Assembly (NCBI GenBank): GCA_963770645.1
Contig: CAVYQL010000004.1
Span: forward strand, 62,001-126,000
Direction: 5' to 3'
DNA length: 64,000 nucleotides
Source of the DNA: Bog-473 sp963770645
Lineage (GTDB): Bacteria; Actinomycetota; Acidimicrobiia; Acidimicrobiales; RAAP-2
Positions within the stretch are counted from its first letter, which is position 1. Every line of letters begins with the position of its first letter. The position numbers were made by a program, and so were the translations under genes. Shown in pieces: positions 8,781 to 17,945 of the stretch. Under the pieces are notes generated by a model that was not told the origin of the DNA, did no database searches, and worked only from the letters and a program-made list of their open reading frames with translations.

Positions 8781-9977
8781 GTGCGCTTCAGCAGGGCAGG
8801 CATGCTTGGGGGACTCTCCCTCCTCTTGTCGGCGACGCTGGTGGGCTCGATGGCCGGAGGGGCGCAAGCCTCAGTCCGAGCCAGCGGCCCGTCCAACATC
8901 TCGGCTACTTCATTCAACAACAGCTTCACAGTTATGAAGCAGTTCAAGTCGCTCGCCGCCGCGGGCAAGGGCAAGGTGGCCGCCATCCTGCCCGACACGG
9001 TGAGCTCCACTCGCTACGTCGAGTTCGACCAACCGGATATCACCAAGGCACTACAGACGGCGGGTCTCAGCTCGTCGCAATACGTCGTTCAGAACGCACT
9101 GGGTAGTGACGCCACCCAGCTGACCGATGCACAGACCGACATCTCAAACGGCGCGACCGTGCTGCTGGTCGACCCGCTCGACTCCGGTGTGGGCGCCCAG
9201 ATCGAGAGCTACGCGAAGACACGCGGCGTCAAGGTGATCGACTACGACCGCCTGACGCTGGGCGGGAGCCGCGCCTACTACGTGAGTTTCAACAACGTAA
9301 AGGTCGGACAGGTCATGGGACAGGGCCTCGTGAGCTGCGTGTCGGCCTGGCACGTCTCGAAGCCACAGGTCATCGTCATGCACGGCGCCGTGACGGACAA
9401 CAACGCCACACTTTTCGCCCAAGGCTACGACGGAGTGCTCAATCCGTACTTCAAGTCCGGCAAGTGGGTCGCCGTCGCGCACACGGCCGGGACATGGGAC
9501 CCGCCGACGGCCGAGACCGAGTTCCAGGCGGTCTTCACGGCCCACCACAACGTGAACTCGGCGTTGATCCCGAACGACGAGACCGGGGCACCGATCATCA
9601 CCTACCTGCAGTCGCTCCACGTGAAGCCCAAGACGTTCCCGACCACGGGCCAGGACGCCACGCTGACCGGCCTGCAGAACGTCCTCTCGGGCTACCAGTG
9701 CGGCACGGTATACAAGCCCATCTTCCTCGAAGCACAGGCTGCAGTCGCGCTGGCGCTCTACCTGCGTGCCGGCGTCAAGCCGCCCGCCTCACTGGTGAAC
9801 GGCAAGACGGAGGACACGACGTCCAACGTCAGTGTCCCCTCCGTGCTCCTGATTCCCGAGTGGGTCACTCCGAAGAACATGAATGCGACCGTGATCAAGG
9901 ACAACTTCGTCCCGGCCTCGCAGCTGTGCGCCGGCTCGTACGCCAGCGACTGCAAGGCCGCGGGCATCTCGGGGTAG
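8781..9977 (+). CDS. Sugar ABC transporter substrate-binding protein, XylF-like
   Basis: This 398-residue protein starts at GTG 8781, behind an AAGGAG site 6-11 bases upstream. A signal peptide (about residues 1-32, ending near GGAQAS) is followed by a periplasmic-binding type I fold. Features matching XylF-like xylose binders are the NGATVLLVDPLDS strand, VIDYDRLTLGGSRAYYVSFNN and a C-terminal pair of Cys. Secreted, it would deliver a pentose or related sugar to the permease encoded downstream. It is the first gene of a set with the ATPase and permease and is separated from them by a strong hairpin, which would allow more binding protein than membrane components. Confidence 0.88.
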   Translation: MRFSRAGMLGGLSLLLSATLVGSMAGGAQASVRASGPSNISATSFNNSFTVMKQFKSLAAAGKGKVAAILPDTVSSTRYVEFDQPDITKALQTAGLSSSQYVVQNALGSDATQLTDAQTDISNGATVLLVDPLDSGVGAQIESYAKTRGVKVIDYDRLTLGGSRAYYVSFNNVKVGQVMGQGLVSCVSAWHVSKPQVIVMHGAVTDNNATLFAQGYDGVLNPYFKSGKWVAVAHTAGTWDPPTAETEFQAVFTAHHNVNSALIPNDETGAPIITYLQSLHVKPKTFPTTGQDATLTGLQNVLSGYQCGTVYKPIFLEAQAAVALALYLRAGVKPPASLVNGKTEDTTSNVSVPSVLLIPEWVTPKNMNATVIKDNFVPASQLCAGSYASDCKAAGISG

Positions 9978-10035
9978 CAAACGCCCGACCGGCACTACCT
10001 CCTGGCTAGTGTCGGTCCCAGTGAAGTGACTCCCC

Positions 10036-10068
10036 GCGGCCCCCGCTCCTCTGCGGAGCGGGGGCCGC
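10036..10068 (+). terminator. Strong intercistronic hairpin between binding-protein and ATPase genes
   Basis: A perfect 14-bp inverted repeat (arms 10036-10049 and 10055-10068, loop TCTGC) lies 58 bases after the binding-protein stop. There is no T-run, so it is more likely an attenuator or an mRNA-stabilising structure that sets the binding-protein/ATPase ratio than a complete terminator. Confidence 0.55.
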
Positions 10069-10120
10069 TGAGGGAGGCTGTCGTCTGGTCCGAGCTGCCT
10101 GCGCCTCAGGGGGTATGAAC

Positions 10121-10885
10121 ATGAGCGAGGATGCGGCAACACCGCTGCTGGAGTTGCGCGGCGTTAGCAAGGCGTTCGGTGCCGTCCAGGCCCTCTCCAA
10201 GGTGAACCTCAGTATTCCGGCGGGGAAGATCACGGCGCTCGTCGGAGACAACGGTGCAGGCAAGTCGGTCACCATCAAGACCATTTCGGGACTCTGGGAA
10301 CCCTCCGAGGGCGAGATCTACTGGGAGGGCTCCCCGGTCCGAATCCACAGCCCCAGCGAAGCCGAGGGATTGGGGATCACGACGATCTACCAGGACCTCG
10401 CGCTGTGCGACAACCTCGACATCGTTGCGAACATGTTCCTCGGCCACGAGAAGCTGCGCTTCGGCCTGCTCGACGAGACCGCGATGGAGATCGAGGCGCG
10501 CAAGACCCTGGCCGACCTGCACGTCACGACGGTCCGCTCCATTCGCCAACCCGTCGCCTCGCTTTCGGGAGGCCAGCGCCAGTCGGTCGCGGTGGCCAAG
10601 GCGGTGCTCTCGTCGGCCAAGCTCGTCATCATGGACGAGCCCACCGCGGCGCTGGGCGTGGCACAGACGCGGGAAGTGCTCGACCTGATCACTCGACTCT
10701 CGAGCCAGGGCACCGCCGTCATGGTCGTCTCACACAACCTGAACGACGTCTTTGCGGTGGCGGACCAGATCACCATCCTCTACCTGGGTCGAGAGGTGGC
10801 CTCGGGACCTGTGTCGGACTTCGACGCCCAGGTGGTAGTCGACTACATGACCACGGGGCAGTCGTCCCGGGCGGCTGCGGGGTGA
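10121..10885 (+). CDS. Sugar ABC transporter ATP-binding protein, single-domain
   Basis: This is an ATPase of about 254 residues with Walker A GDNGAGKSVTIK, Q-loop TIYQDLALC, signature LSGGQRQSVAVAKAV, Walker B KLVIMDEPTAA and the H-loop in VVSHNL. It pairs with the XylF-like binding protein and XylH-like permease. E. coli XylG and RbsA contain two ABC modules, while this protein has one, so the active transporter presumably uses a homodimer. ATG 10121 has AGGGGG seven bases upstream; ATG 10115 is too close to that site. Confidence 0.88.
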   Translation: MSEDAATPLLELRGVSKAFGAVQALSKVNLSIPAGKITALVGDNGAGKSVTIKTISGLWEPSEGEIYWEGSPVRIHSPSEAEGLGITTIYQDLALCDNLDIVANMFLGHEKLRFGLLDETAMEIEARKTLADLHVTTVRSIRQPVASLSGGQRQSVAVAKAVLSSAKLVIMDEPTAALGVAQTREVLDLITRLSSQGTAVMVVSHNLNDVFAVADQITILYLGREVASGPVSDFDAQVVVDYMTTGQSSRAAAG

Positions 10886-10892
10886 GCGTGCG

Positions 10893-12242
10893 ATGACCGA
10901 CACGATCGATGAGCCTGTTGCATCCGGCGAGCAGGCCAACGACACGACGGAGCATCCGGCTGGCGCGGCGCCGAAGAGCGCGATCGCGCCGGAAGCTCTG
11001 GTCGCCCTGGCGCCCGACGTCCTGGCCGACTCCCTGGGTGACTACCTCCTCGCCTGGTGGAAGCGCATCCGCGGTGGTGAGAGCGGCGCGCTGCCCATCA
11101 TCGTCGGGCTCATCGCCATCTGCATCTTCTTCGAGGTGCAGTCCAGCGCCTTCCTCACGGCGACCAACATCGTCAACCTGTTCGTCCAGGCCACTTTCAT
11201 CATCCTCCTCGGACTGGCCGAGCTCTACGCCCTGATCCTGAGCGAGATCGACCTCTCGGTCGGTTACGTCGGCGCCGTCGGCGCCGCCATCGCGTTGGCG
11301 CTCATCGGGTCCCCGCAGAACTGGCCGTGGTGGGCGGGCATCATCGTCGGCCTGATCGCGTGCCTCATCATCGGCGCCTTCCAGGGCGCGATCATCACCA
11401 AGCTCCGGATCCCCTCCTTCGTCGTGACCCTGGCCGGGCTCCTCGGGTGGCAGGGCGTGCTGATCTACGTCTTCGACGTCGACAAGGGCGCGGTCGGCGG
11501 CGTCATCAGCGTCTCCAACGGCACCATCGACGACCTCGTCAGCGGGAGCATGACGCCGGCGGCCGGGTGGATCGTGCTAATCGTCGCAGTCGGGCTGTAC
11601 GCCCTGGTGTCCGTCCTGCGCACCTCCCGGCGGCGGTCCCAGGGCCTGAGCGCCCCGCCGCTCAGCGTCACGCTGCTCACGGTCGGGGCGGTCGCGGTCT
11701 CCGGCATCGTGCTGGTCTGGATCTGCAACCTCAACCGCGGCGTGCTCACGCCCGTCGTGGGCGTCCCCTGGGTCATCCCCTTCGTCGTCGTCATCATCGC
11801 GGCCGCGACCTTCCTCCTCGCCCGCACGCGGCTCGGCCGCTACACCTATGCCATCGGGGCGAGCCCGGAGGCGGCACGCCGGGCCGGCATCAACGTCTCG
11901 CTCATCCGCACCGTGGCCTTCGCCCTGTGCAGCTTCACCGCCGGACTCGCCGCCATCGTCTACGCGTCACGCCTGGGCTCCCTGTCGGTTGGCTTCGACG
12001 GCGGGACCTACGTGCTCTATGCGGTCGCCGCCGCGGTCATCGGCGGCGCGAGCTTGTTCGGCGGCCACGGCAAGGCGATCCACCCGGTGCTCGGTGGCCT
12101 CGTCATCGCGACGCTGACCAACGGCTTGGCGCTCCTCAACATCAGCACGGCCGGGACAGACATTGCGACGGCCGCTGTCCTGCTCGTTGCCGTCGCGGTG
12201 GACGCCACCCTGCGGCGGCGAGGCCAATCCGGGACGCTCTAA
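10893..12242 (+). CDS. Sugar ABC transporter permease, XylH-like
   Basis: This 449-residue polytopic protein has about 10 hydrophobic segments and the BPD_transp_2 layout of ribose/xylose permeases. Recognisable parts are ALILSEIDLSVGYVG (the conserved region after the third helix), IPSFVVTLAGLLGWQGV and YAIGASPEAARRAGINV. A cytoplasmic N-terminal extension of about 60 residues precedes the first helix. It starts 7 bases after the ATPase stop, so both are in one operon. Its last codons overlap a possible upstream reading frame of the next gene. It forms the membrane channel for the sugar carried by the XylF-like protein. Confidence 0.88.
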   Translation: MTDTIDEPVASGEQANDTTEHPAGAAPKSAIAPEALVALAPDVLADSLGDYLLAWWKRIRGGESGALPIIVGLIAICIFFEVQSSAFLTATNIVNLFVQATFIILLGLAELYALILSEIDLSVGYVGAVGAAIALALIGSPQNWPWWAGIIVGLIACLIIGAFQGAIITKLRIPSFVVTLAGLLGWQGVLIYVFDVDKGAVGGVISVSNGTIDDLVSGSMTPAAGWIVLIVAVGLYALVSVLRTSRRRSQGLSAPPLSVTLLTVGAVAVSGIVLVWICNLNRGVLTPVVGVPWVIPFVVVIIAAATFLLARTRLGRYTYAIGASPEAARRAGINVSLIRTVAFALCSFTAGLAAIVYASRLGSLSVGFDGGTYVLYAVAAAVIGGASLFGGHGKAIHPVLGGLVIATLTNGLALLNISTAGTDIATAAVLLVAVAVDATLRRRGQSGTL

Positions 12243-12261
12243 CTCGTTGGCACGGTCGGCG

Positions 12262-13896
12262 GTGCTGTCCACTGCGGGAACAGCTGGGCGGCCACGGCAC
12301 CGCGTCCAAGAGGTCCTGCTCGGCCTCCTGATCCTGGCGTGGTCCGGACCGGCGTCGGCGGCCACGACGTCAGTCACGAGCACGACCTCGACGGCGACCT
12401 CTGCCCCAACCGCCTCTCCCTCCCAGTCGTCGTCGTGGACCGTCTACCACGGCAGTGTGGCCGGGACGGGCGTGGCACCATCGGTGGCCAGCGTCGACCT
12501 GTCGTCGAGGGCCTGGACCTCGCCCACACTCGACGGGACGCTCTACACCGAGCCATTGGTGCTGGGTGATCGTGTCTTCGTCGCCACCGAGAACGACACC
12601 GTCTACGCGCTGTCGACGAGCACGGGCGCCGTCCTCTGGTCGACTCACGTCGGCACCCCGGTACCAAGCGGCGACCTTCCCTGCGGGGACATCTCCCCCA
12701 CGGTCGGCATCACTGGGACCCCGGTGATCGATCCGGCTCGTTCCGAGCTGTTCGCGGTGGCGGACGAGCTGGTGAACGGGACCCCGGCGCACATGCTGAT
12801 CGGTCTTGACACGAACACCGGCCAGAGAGAGCTCACGCAAGACGTCGACCCAGCAGGCGCCTCGCCCGCGGCGCTACTGCAACGCACCGGGCTGACACTC
12901 GATGCCGGCCACGTGGTCTTCGGGATGGGGGGCAACTACGGCGACTGCGCCACCTACCGGGGGCGTGTGTTCGCCGTGCCCGAAGCCGGGGGGACACCCG
13001 AGATCTTCACGGTGGACGCGGCCGCCGGCGAAAATCAGGGTGCTGTGTGGATGGGCGGCGCCGCACCGGTGGTGGACGCCGCCGGCAACATCTGGGTCAG
13101 CACCGGGAACGGCTCCGTCTACTCGTCGAGCCATCCCTACGACGACAGCGACGCCGCGCTCGAGCTCTCGCCGTCCATGGTGCTCGAGCAGTACTTCGCA
13201 CCGTCGAACTGGCCCAGCAACAACGCCCAGGACCTCGACATGTCGACCGTCCCGGCCGTTCTCGATGACGGCCAGGTCATCCTGGCCGGGAAGTCGCGCA
13301 TCGTGTACCTGCTCGACGGTGCCCGCCTGGGGGGAATCGGCAGCCAGCAGGCCAGCCTCGGGCCGGCGTGCAGCGAGGACATCGACGGCGGGGTCGCCAT
13401 CAGCGGGACGACGGTGTTTCTGCCGTGCTTCAGCGGCCCCATCGCAGTGACGGCGACTGCCTCACCTCCTGCGCTCCACCTGCAGTGGCAGGCCTCGGTC
13501 GGCGGTGGCCCTCCCCTCCTCGCTGCCGGCCTCGTGTGGACGATCGGACAGAACGGCGTGGTCTACGGCCTCAACCCGACCACCGGGTCGGTCCAGGCCC
13601 ATGCGACGGTTGGGGTGCCGGCCAACCACTTCCCCACGCCATCGGTGGGCGCGGGCCTGTTCCTCGTGCCGACGGCAGACCATGTCGTGGCGTTCGCCGC
13701 GCCCGCGACGTCAGCGACGACGCCGACGAGCGCGCCCACCACGACCAGCACGCGGGCATCACACCCCGCGTCGGCGGCGCCGCCGCGACAAGGAGCAGGC
13801 TCGTCCGCCGGTTGGATCGCCCTCGCCGCCGCGGTGGTCGCCCTCGGCGTGGTCGCGGGACTCGCGCTGCGACGACGCGTGCGTCGGCAGGCGTGA
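12262..13896 (+). CDS. PQQ-like beta-propeller surface protein
   Basis: A signal-like hydrophobic segment (LLGLLILAW...ASA) is followed by a Ser/Thr linker and about 400 residues of beta-propeller blades with the PQQ-type pattern. Examples are GDRVFVATENDTVYALSTSTG, GNIWVSTGNGSVY and GLVWTIGQNGVVYGLNPTTG, each ending in a tryptophan-docking-like turn. A Thr/Pro-rich stalk and one C-terminal helix near 510-535 with a basic tail anchor it in the membrane. This suggests an extracellular protein rather than a quinoprotein dehydrogenase. The start is uncertain: GTG 12262 fits, and TTG 12247 is an alternative. It directly follows the sugar permease, but a role in uptake is unproven. Confidence 0.7.
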   Translation: MLSTAGTAGRPRHRVQEVLLGLLILAWSGPASAATTSVTSTTSTATSAPTASPSQSSSWTVYHGSVAGTGVAPSVASVDLSSRAWTSPTLDGTLYTEPLVLGDRVFVATENDTVYALSTSTGAVLWSTHVGTPVPSGDLPCGDISPTVGITGTPVIDPARSELFAVADELVNGTPAHMLIGLDTNTGQRELTQDVDPAGASPAALLQRTGLTLDAGHVVFGMGGNYGDCATYRGRVFAVPEAGGTPEIFTVDAAAGENQGAVWMGGAAPVVDAAGNIWVSTGNGSVYSSSHPYDDSDAALELSPSMVLEQYFAPSNWPSNNAQDLDMSTVPAVLDDGQVILAGKSRIVYLLDGARLGGIGSQQASLGPACSEDIDGGVAISGTTVFLPCFSGPIAVTATASPPALHLQWQASVGGGPPLLAAGLVWTIGQNGVVYGLNPTTGSVQAHATVGVPANHFPTPSVGAGLFLVPTADHVVAFAAPATSATTPTSAPTTTSTRASHPASAAPPRQGAGSSAGWIALAAAVVALGVVAGLALRRRVRRQA

Positions 13897-13937
13897 GCTG
13901 ACTGTTACGTCTGTCCGAGGAGGTACCAATCGCTACG

Positions 13938-14220
13938 GCGCGGTGATGTCCGACACCGAGGAGGTGCTCGAGGCGAAGACAGAGTCGCCGCTGTACGTCG
14001 CCTGCGCGGTGTAGAGCGACCCCCTGTACGAATTCACCCTTGACCTTGCAACAGCGCTGCCACTGCTCAACTTCGGCGTGTTGGTGCCCGAAAACTGCAG
14101 GTCACCGGCTGCCCCTGGGCCTTGGCGATGTTGAAGCTGACCGTGCCGAGGGAGGACGCCGCTCCGCTCGCTGTCGCCGTGATCGTCCCGTCACCTGCTG
14201 GTGCCGTTGGCGCTCCCCGC
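13938..14220 (-). pseudogene. Remnant of a bacterial Ig-like (Big_3 type) domain gene
   Basis: No intact gene is present, but the minus strand encodes a recognisable fragment. One frame (about 14220 to 14100) reads TITATASGAASSLGTVSFNI then QPVTCS. A second frame (14100 to 13938) reads FSGTNTPKLSSGS and then YTAQATYSGDSVFASS, closing at a TAG. The order and the YTAQATYSGD signature match the repeated Ig-like domains of actinobacterial surface proteins. A frameshift near 14090-14100 and the lack of a start mark it as decayed. It may once have been the C-terminal repeat of a larger protein. Confidence 0.55.
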
Positions 14221-14259
14221 GCTGTCACGTGTCGGCGCGCCCGAGCCGGGCCACCGGGG

Positions 14260-14544
14260 TCAGCGCGACGAGAGCAGCAACTCGAGCACCGTCCCTACGC
14301 CGGCGACGACGAGAGAGACGGAGAGGATGACCGCGGTCACCTGGATGAGCGGCCGGTGCATCGGCTCCCACTCGCCGACGTCGTCGAACATGTCGAGAGC
14401 GCTCTCGTCGACTTCGCCGCAGCCGGGCTCGGCCGGAGGTCGGCCGTCGAGGGGACGCGGCTCGCGCGTCGCGACGTAGCCAATGAAGGGACCGAGGCCT
14501 TCAGGGAAGTGCGGTTGCGGCGGCACTGGCAGGTGGCCCTGCAT
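14260..14544 (-). CDS. Small membrane protein, family unknown
   Basis: This 94-residue frame has a Pro-rich N-terminus with an ATREPRPLDGRPPAEPG segment, an acidic middle and one strong C-terminal membrane helix (LIQVTAVILSVSLVVAGVG, about 66-86). I do not recognise the family. It is divergent from the sulfatase gene and is the only plausible coding frame in the gap. The ordered acidic/basic layout and clean helix make it more likely real than a shadow. Confidence 0.5.
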   Translation of the reverse strand: MQGHLPVPPQPHFPEGLGPFIGYVATREPRPLDGRPPAEPGCGEVDESALDMFDDVGEWEPMHRPLIQVTAVILSVSLVVAGVGTVLELLLSSR

Positions 14545-14605
14545 CGGGTGTCACGTTAGTCCTGCGCAGCGCCACAGTGACGGGCCGCCGGTCTACCCTC
14601 TGGCC

Positions 14606-16891
14606 ATGGACGAACCCCAGCAGATCGGCTTCACAGTCGCCCAGTCGACCCCCCGCTTTCCGCCCGAGGCCAAGCCGCCGGCCGGGGTGCCCAACGTGGT
14701 TGCCATCGTCCTCGACGACACCGGCTTCGGCCATCTCGGCGCCTTCGGGTCGGACATCTCGACGCCGTCGCTCGACACCCTGGCCGGGGCCGGGGCGCCG
14801 TTCAACCGCTTCCACGTCACGGCGCTGTGTTCGCCCACGCGAGCGTGCTTCTTCACCGGGCGGAACCACCATGCGGTCGGCATGGGATTCCTGGCCGACA
14901 TCCCGCTGGCCTTCCCCGGTTACGACGCCCGGCTGCCCAAGACCGCCGCCACGCTCCCCCGCCTCCTGCGCGACGCCGGGTACTCCACCCTCGCCGTGGG
15001 CAAGTGGCACCTCACGCCGCGCTGGCAGCGCTCGGCCGCCGGGCCCTTCGACACCTGGCCGCTCGGGCTCGGGTTCGAGCGGTACTACGGGTTCTTGCAG
15101 GGTGACACCAACCATTGGGCGCCGAACCTGGTGTGCGACAACCACTACGTCGACCCGCCGCGGCGGCCCGAAGACGGCTACCACCTCAGCGAAGACCTGG
15201 CGGACCAGGCCGTGCGCATGGTGCTGGACCAGCAGCAGGGGGCGCCCGGCAAGCCCTTCTTCCTCTACTTCGCGCTCGGCGCCATGCACGCGCCCCATCA
15301 CGTGGCGCCCGAATGGGTCGAGCCCTATCGCGGTGCCTTCGACAAGGGCTGGGATGCCTGGCGTGCCGAGCTCTTCGCACGCCAGGTGGCACGGGGCGTG
15401 GTGCCGGGCGGCACCGAGCTGACTCCCCGTCCCGAGTGGATCCGGGCGTGGGCCGACCTTTCCGGCGACGAGCGCCGCATGCACGCCCGCCAACAGGAGG
15501 TCTTCGCTGGGTTCCTGACCCACACCGACACCCAGATCGGCCGCCTGCTCTCGTCGCTCGACCGCCTCGGGGTGATGGACAACACCTTGGTCATGGCCTT
15601 CTCCGACAACGGCGCCAGCGCCGAGGGCGGGCAGCACGGCTCGGTCAACGAACACCGCTTCAGCGCCCACCTCCGCGAGTCGGTCGAGGACAACCTGGCC
15701 CACTATGAGGACTGGGGCGGCTTTACCACCTACAACCACTACTCATGGGCCTGGGCCTGGGCCGGAAACACGCCGAACAAACTCTGGAAGCGCTACACCT
15801 GGCTGGGCGGGACGCGCACCCCCCTCATCGTGCACTGGCCCGGCCACGTGGACCAGCCGGGCGCTTTCCGCCAGCAATTCGCCCACGTCATCGACCTGAT
15901 GCCGACGGTCATGGCGGCGACGGGCCTCGACGTGCCGGTCGCGGTCGACGGGGTGGCGCAACAACGCCTCGACGGAGTCAACCTCCTCGACGTGCTCGAG
16001 GACCCGGGCGCGCCCGAACAACACGCAACCCAGTACTTCGAGATGATCGGCTCGCGCTCCATTTATCACGAGGGTTGGAAGGCGACGACCAACCACATCA
16101 GCACGGGGATCCTCGACGAAGAGGAGCTGGCCATCGGCAGCCGGAACTTCGAGGAGGACCGCTGGGAGCTGTTCGACCTCTCGACGGACTTCTCCGAGGC
16201 GCGCGACCTGGCGACAGAGGAGCCCGAGCGACTGGCGCGTCTGGTGGCGCTGTGGGACGCCGAGGCGGCTCGCAACAACGTGCTGCCGGTCTCCGACGGG
16301 TTGGTCGACCGGTTCGCGAGCTTCATCCCGCCCACCTATCCGGCGGGGCCCTCACGGACCTTTCGTCCCGGCGGCGGCGCTGTCACCGACGAATCCGTGC
16401 CGCTGCTCTGGGGCGGCTTCCGCATGGCGGCCGACATCGAGACCGGCCCGATCCCGGCCGACGGCGTCGTGTGCGCCCTCGGCGACTGGTTCGGCGGGTA
16501 TGCCCTGTACCTGGCGGACGGGCGCGTCCACTTCACCTTCGCACGAGCGGCTGATGTGCTCGAGCTCGCCGCCGACGGGCCCCTGGCGGAGGGACGACAC
16601 GAGCTCGGCGTGTTCTACTCGGTGGGGCCGGGAGACGGGCCCGGGCGTATGGTCCTGCTCGTCGACGAGACCGATGTGGACGCGATCGAGGTCGACGGAT
16701 TCCTGCCCATGGCACTCCAGCACGGCGGTGCGGGCCTGCGCCTCGGCCACGACGGCGGCTTTCCCGTCTCGGCGCGCTACACGCCACCCGCTCATTTCAC
16801 CGGCACGGTGCACCAGCTACGGATCGACGCGCCGGGGTCACTGAGGCCCGGCCCGGCCGACGAGGTACGCGCCGCCCTTCACGCGGACTAA
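14606..16891 (+). CDS. Type I sulfatase (arylsulfatase family)
   Basis: This is a 761-residue sulfatase. The formylglycine motif is Cys75-Ser-Pro-Thr-Arg79 (CxPxR), followed by the second signature GKWHL near 132-136. Metal ligands include the DD pair at 37-38 and SDNGASAEGG further on. After the catalytic domain (about 30-560) there is a C-terminal extension of about 190 residues with a beta-rich character. Activity needs Cys oxidation by a formylglycine-generating enzyme, and no such gene is in this window. The start is ATG 14606, since upstream in-frame residues look non-coding. There is no signal peptide, so it is probably cytoplasmic. Confidence 0.88.
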   Translation: MDEPQQIGFTVAQSTPRFPPEAKPPAGVPNVVAIVLDDTGFGHLGAFGSDISTPSLDTLAGAGAPFNRFHVTALCSPTRACFFTGRNHHAVGMGFLADIPLAFPGYDARLPKTAATLPRLLRDAGYSTLAVGKWHLTPRWQRSAAGPFDTWPLGLGFERYYGFLQGDTNHWAPNLVCDNHYVDPPRRPEDGYHLSEDLADQAVRMVLDQQQGAPGKPFFLYFALGAMHAPHHVAPEWVEPYRGAFDKGWDAWRAELFARQVARGVVPGGTELTPRPEWIRAWADLSGDERRMHARQQEVFAGFLTHTDTQIGRLLSSLDRLGVMDNTLVMAFSDNGASAEGGQHGSVNEHRFSAHLRESVEDNLAHYEDWGGFTTYNHYSWAWAWAGNTPNKLWKRYTWLGGTRTPLIVHWPGHVDQPGAFRQQFAHVIDLMPTVMAATGLDVPVAVDGVAQQRLDGVNLLDVLEDPGAPEQHATQYFEMIGSRSIYHEGWKATTNHISTGILDEEELAIGSRNFEEDRWELFDLSTDFSEARDLATEEPERLARLVALWDAEAARNNVLPVSDGLVDRFASFIPPTYPAGPSRTFRPGGGAVTDESVPLLWGGFRMAADIETGPIPADGVVCALGDWFGGYALYLADGRVHFTFARAADVLELAADGPLAEGRHELGVFYSVGPGDGPGRMVLLVDETDVDAIEVDGFLPMALQHGGAGLRLGHDGGFPVSARYTPPAHFTGTVHQLRIDAPGSLRPGPADEVRAALHAD

Positions 16892-16921
16892 GCGCCGTCA
16901 GCCGCCCGCGCCATCTTCGGG

Positions 16922-17908
16922 TCACGCACCGAGTGGGACCCCGGCCAGCTCGCTCAGGTCCTCGATGCGCCAGGTGCCGGGGCCGCTGCCCTCGGCGGCC
17001 GCCCGGAGGGCCAGGCGCTGGAGGAGCGCGTTCACCGGGGTCGGGATCCCATGGAGCCCACCGAGCAGGACGATCTCTCCGTTGAGGTACTCGGCCTCTA
17101 TGGAGCCCGCTTGCCGGGCCAGGCTCTGCCAGCTCGATCCCCCCTGCCACTCTCCTGACGAGGTCGGCGAGATCTGGAGGAAGCCGTCACGGCGCTCGCG
17201 GTCCTCCTCCGAGCTCGCGACGTCGATGCCCGCGGCTGCGAGCACCACCTTGCCCTCGCGCTGGGCCTCGCGGGCCAACGGCCCGAAGCGGCCCTCGGGC
17301 CCGCTCAGCGCCTCGACGGCATTGGCCAGGTTCATGAGGAGCTTGCGGTACTTCCAGCGCATGATGTCGGCGCGGGCGATGGACTGGAACGTCGTCGTCG
17401 CGATGGCGTCGGCGATGGCCTCACCCTGCTCGTCGATCCCCGCGGGGAAGCAGCCGAGGTCGAGCATCCCGGACACGGGAGCCGAGTGGATCTGCACCAC
17501 ACCCGGCCGTAGTTGCGAGGCCGGGCACATCACGCACACGCCGTAGGTGCGCGGGAAGTGACGAAGGGCGCGGCGCTCGTTCTCCACGCCGTTCTGCAGG
17601 CAGACGACCGGCGTCGAGGGTGGCGCCACGCCCAGCTGCGTGAGCGCCTGGTCGGTGTGCTGTCCTTTGACCGCGAGCAGCACGACGGGATCGCCGTCGC
17701 CGTCGGGCGCCCAGGAGACCTGGGCCGGGTCGCCAACGACGGGCACGGGCAGCCTCACTGTCTCGTCCGGCGACTCGAGCACGAGCCCTGACTCGAGAGC
17801 GCGCAGGTGCTCGCCGCGCGCAATGAGGGTGACGTCGAAATCCTTCTGGAAGAGCCGGCCGCCGATCGCCCCTCCGATGGCGCCGGCACCCATGACCACG
17901 AAGCGCAT
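16922..17908 (-). CDS. Ketopantoate reductase (ApbA/PanE) family protein
   Basis: This 328-residue protein begins with the NAD(P)-binding fingerprint MGAGAIGGAIGGRL. A VKGQHTDQAL loop, LQNGVENE and MRWKYRKLLMNLANAVEAL follow; the Lys of WKYRKL occupies the position of the catalytic Lys of PanE. PanE reduces 2-dehydropantoate to pantoate in CoA synthesis. However, this family has many paralogues of other function, and the gene is not beside panB or panC. ATG 17908 is chosen because the Rossmann strand starts immediately. It is divergent from the MpaB-like gene with about 37 bases between starts. Confidence 0.8.
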   Translation of the reverse strand: MRFVVMGAGAIGGAIGGRLFQKDFDVTLIARGEHLRALESGLVLESPDETVRLPVPVVGDPAQVSWAPDGDGDPVVLLAVKGQHTDQALTQLGVAPPSTPVVCLQNGVENERRALRHFPRTYGVCVMCPASQLRPGVVQIHSAPVSGMLDLGCFPAGIDEQGEAIADAIATTTFQSIARADIMRWKYRKLLMNLANAVEALSGPEGRFGPLAREAQREGKVVLAAAGIDVASSEEDRERRDGFLQISPTSSGEWQGGSSWQSLARQAGSIEAEYLNGEIVLLGGLHGIPTPVNALLQRLALRAAAEGSGPGTWRIEDLSELAGVPLGA

Positions 17909-17945
17909 GGACTGCACTCTGCCATGCGCGTGCCAAGCTCTTCTC

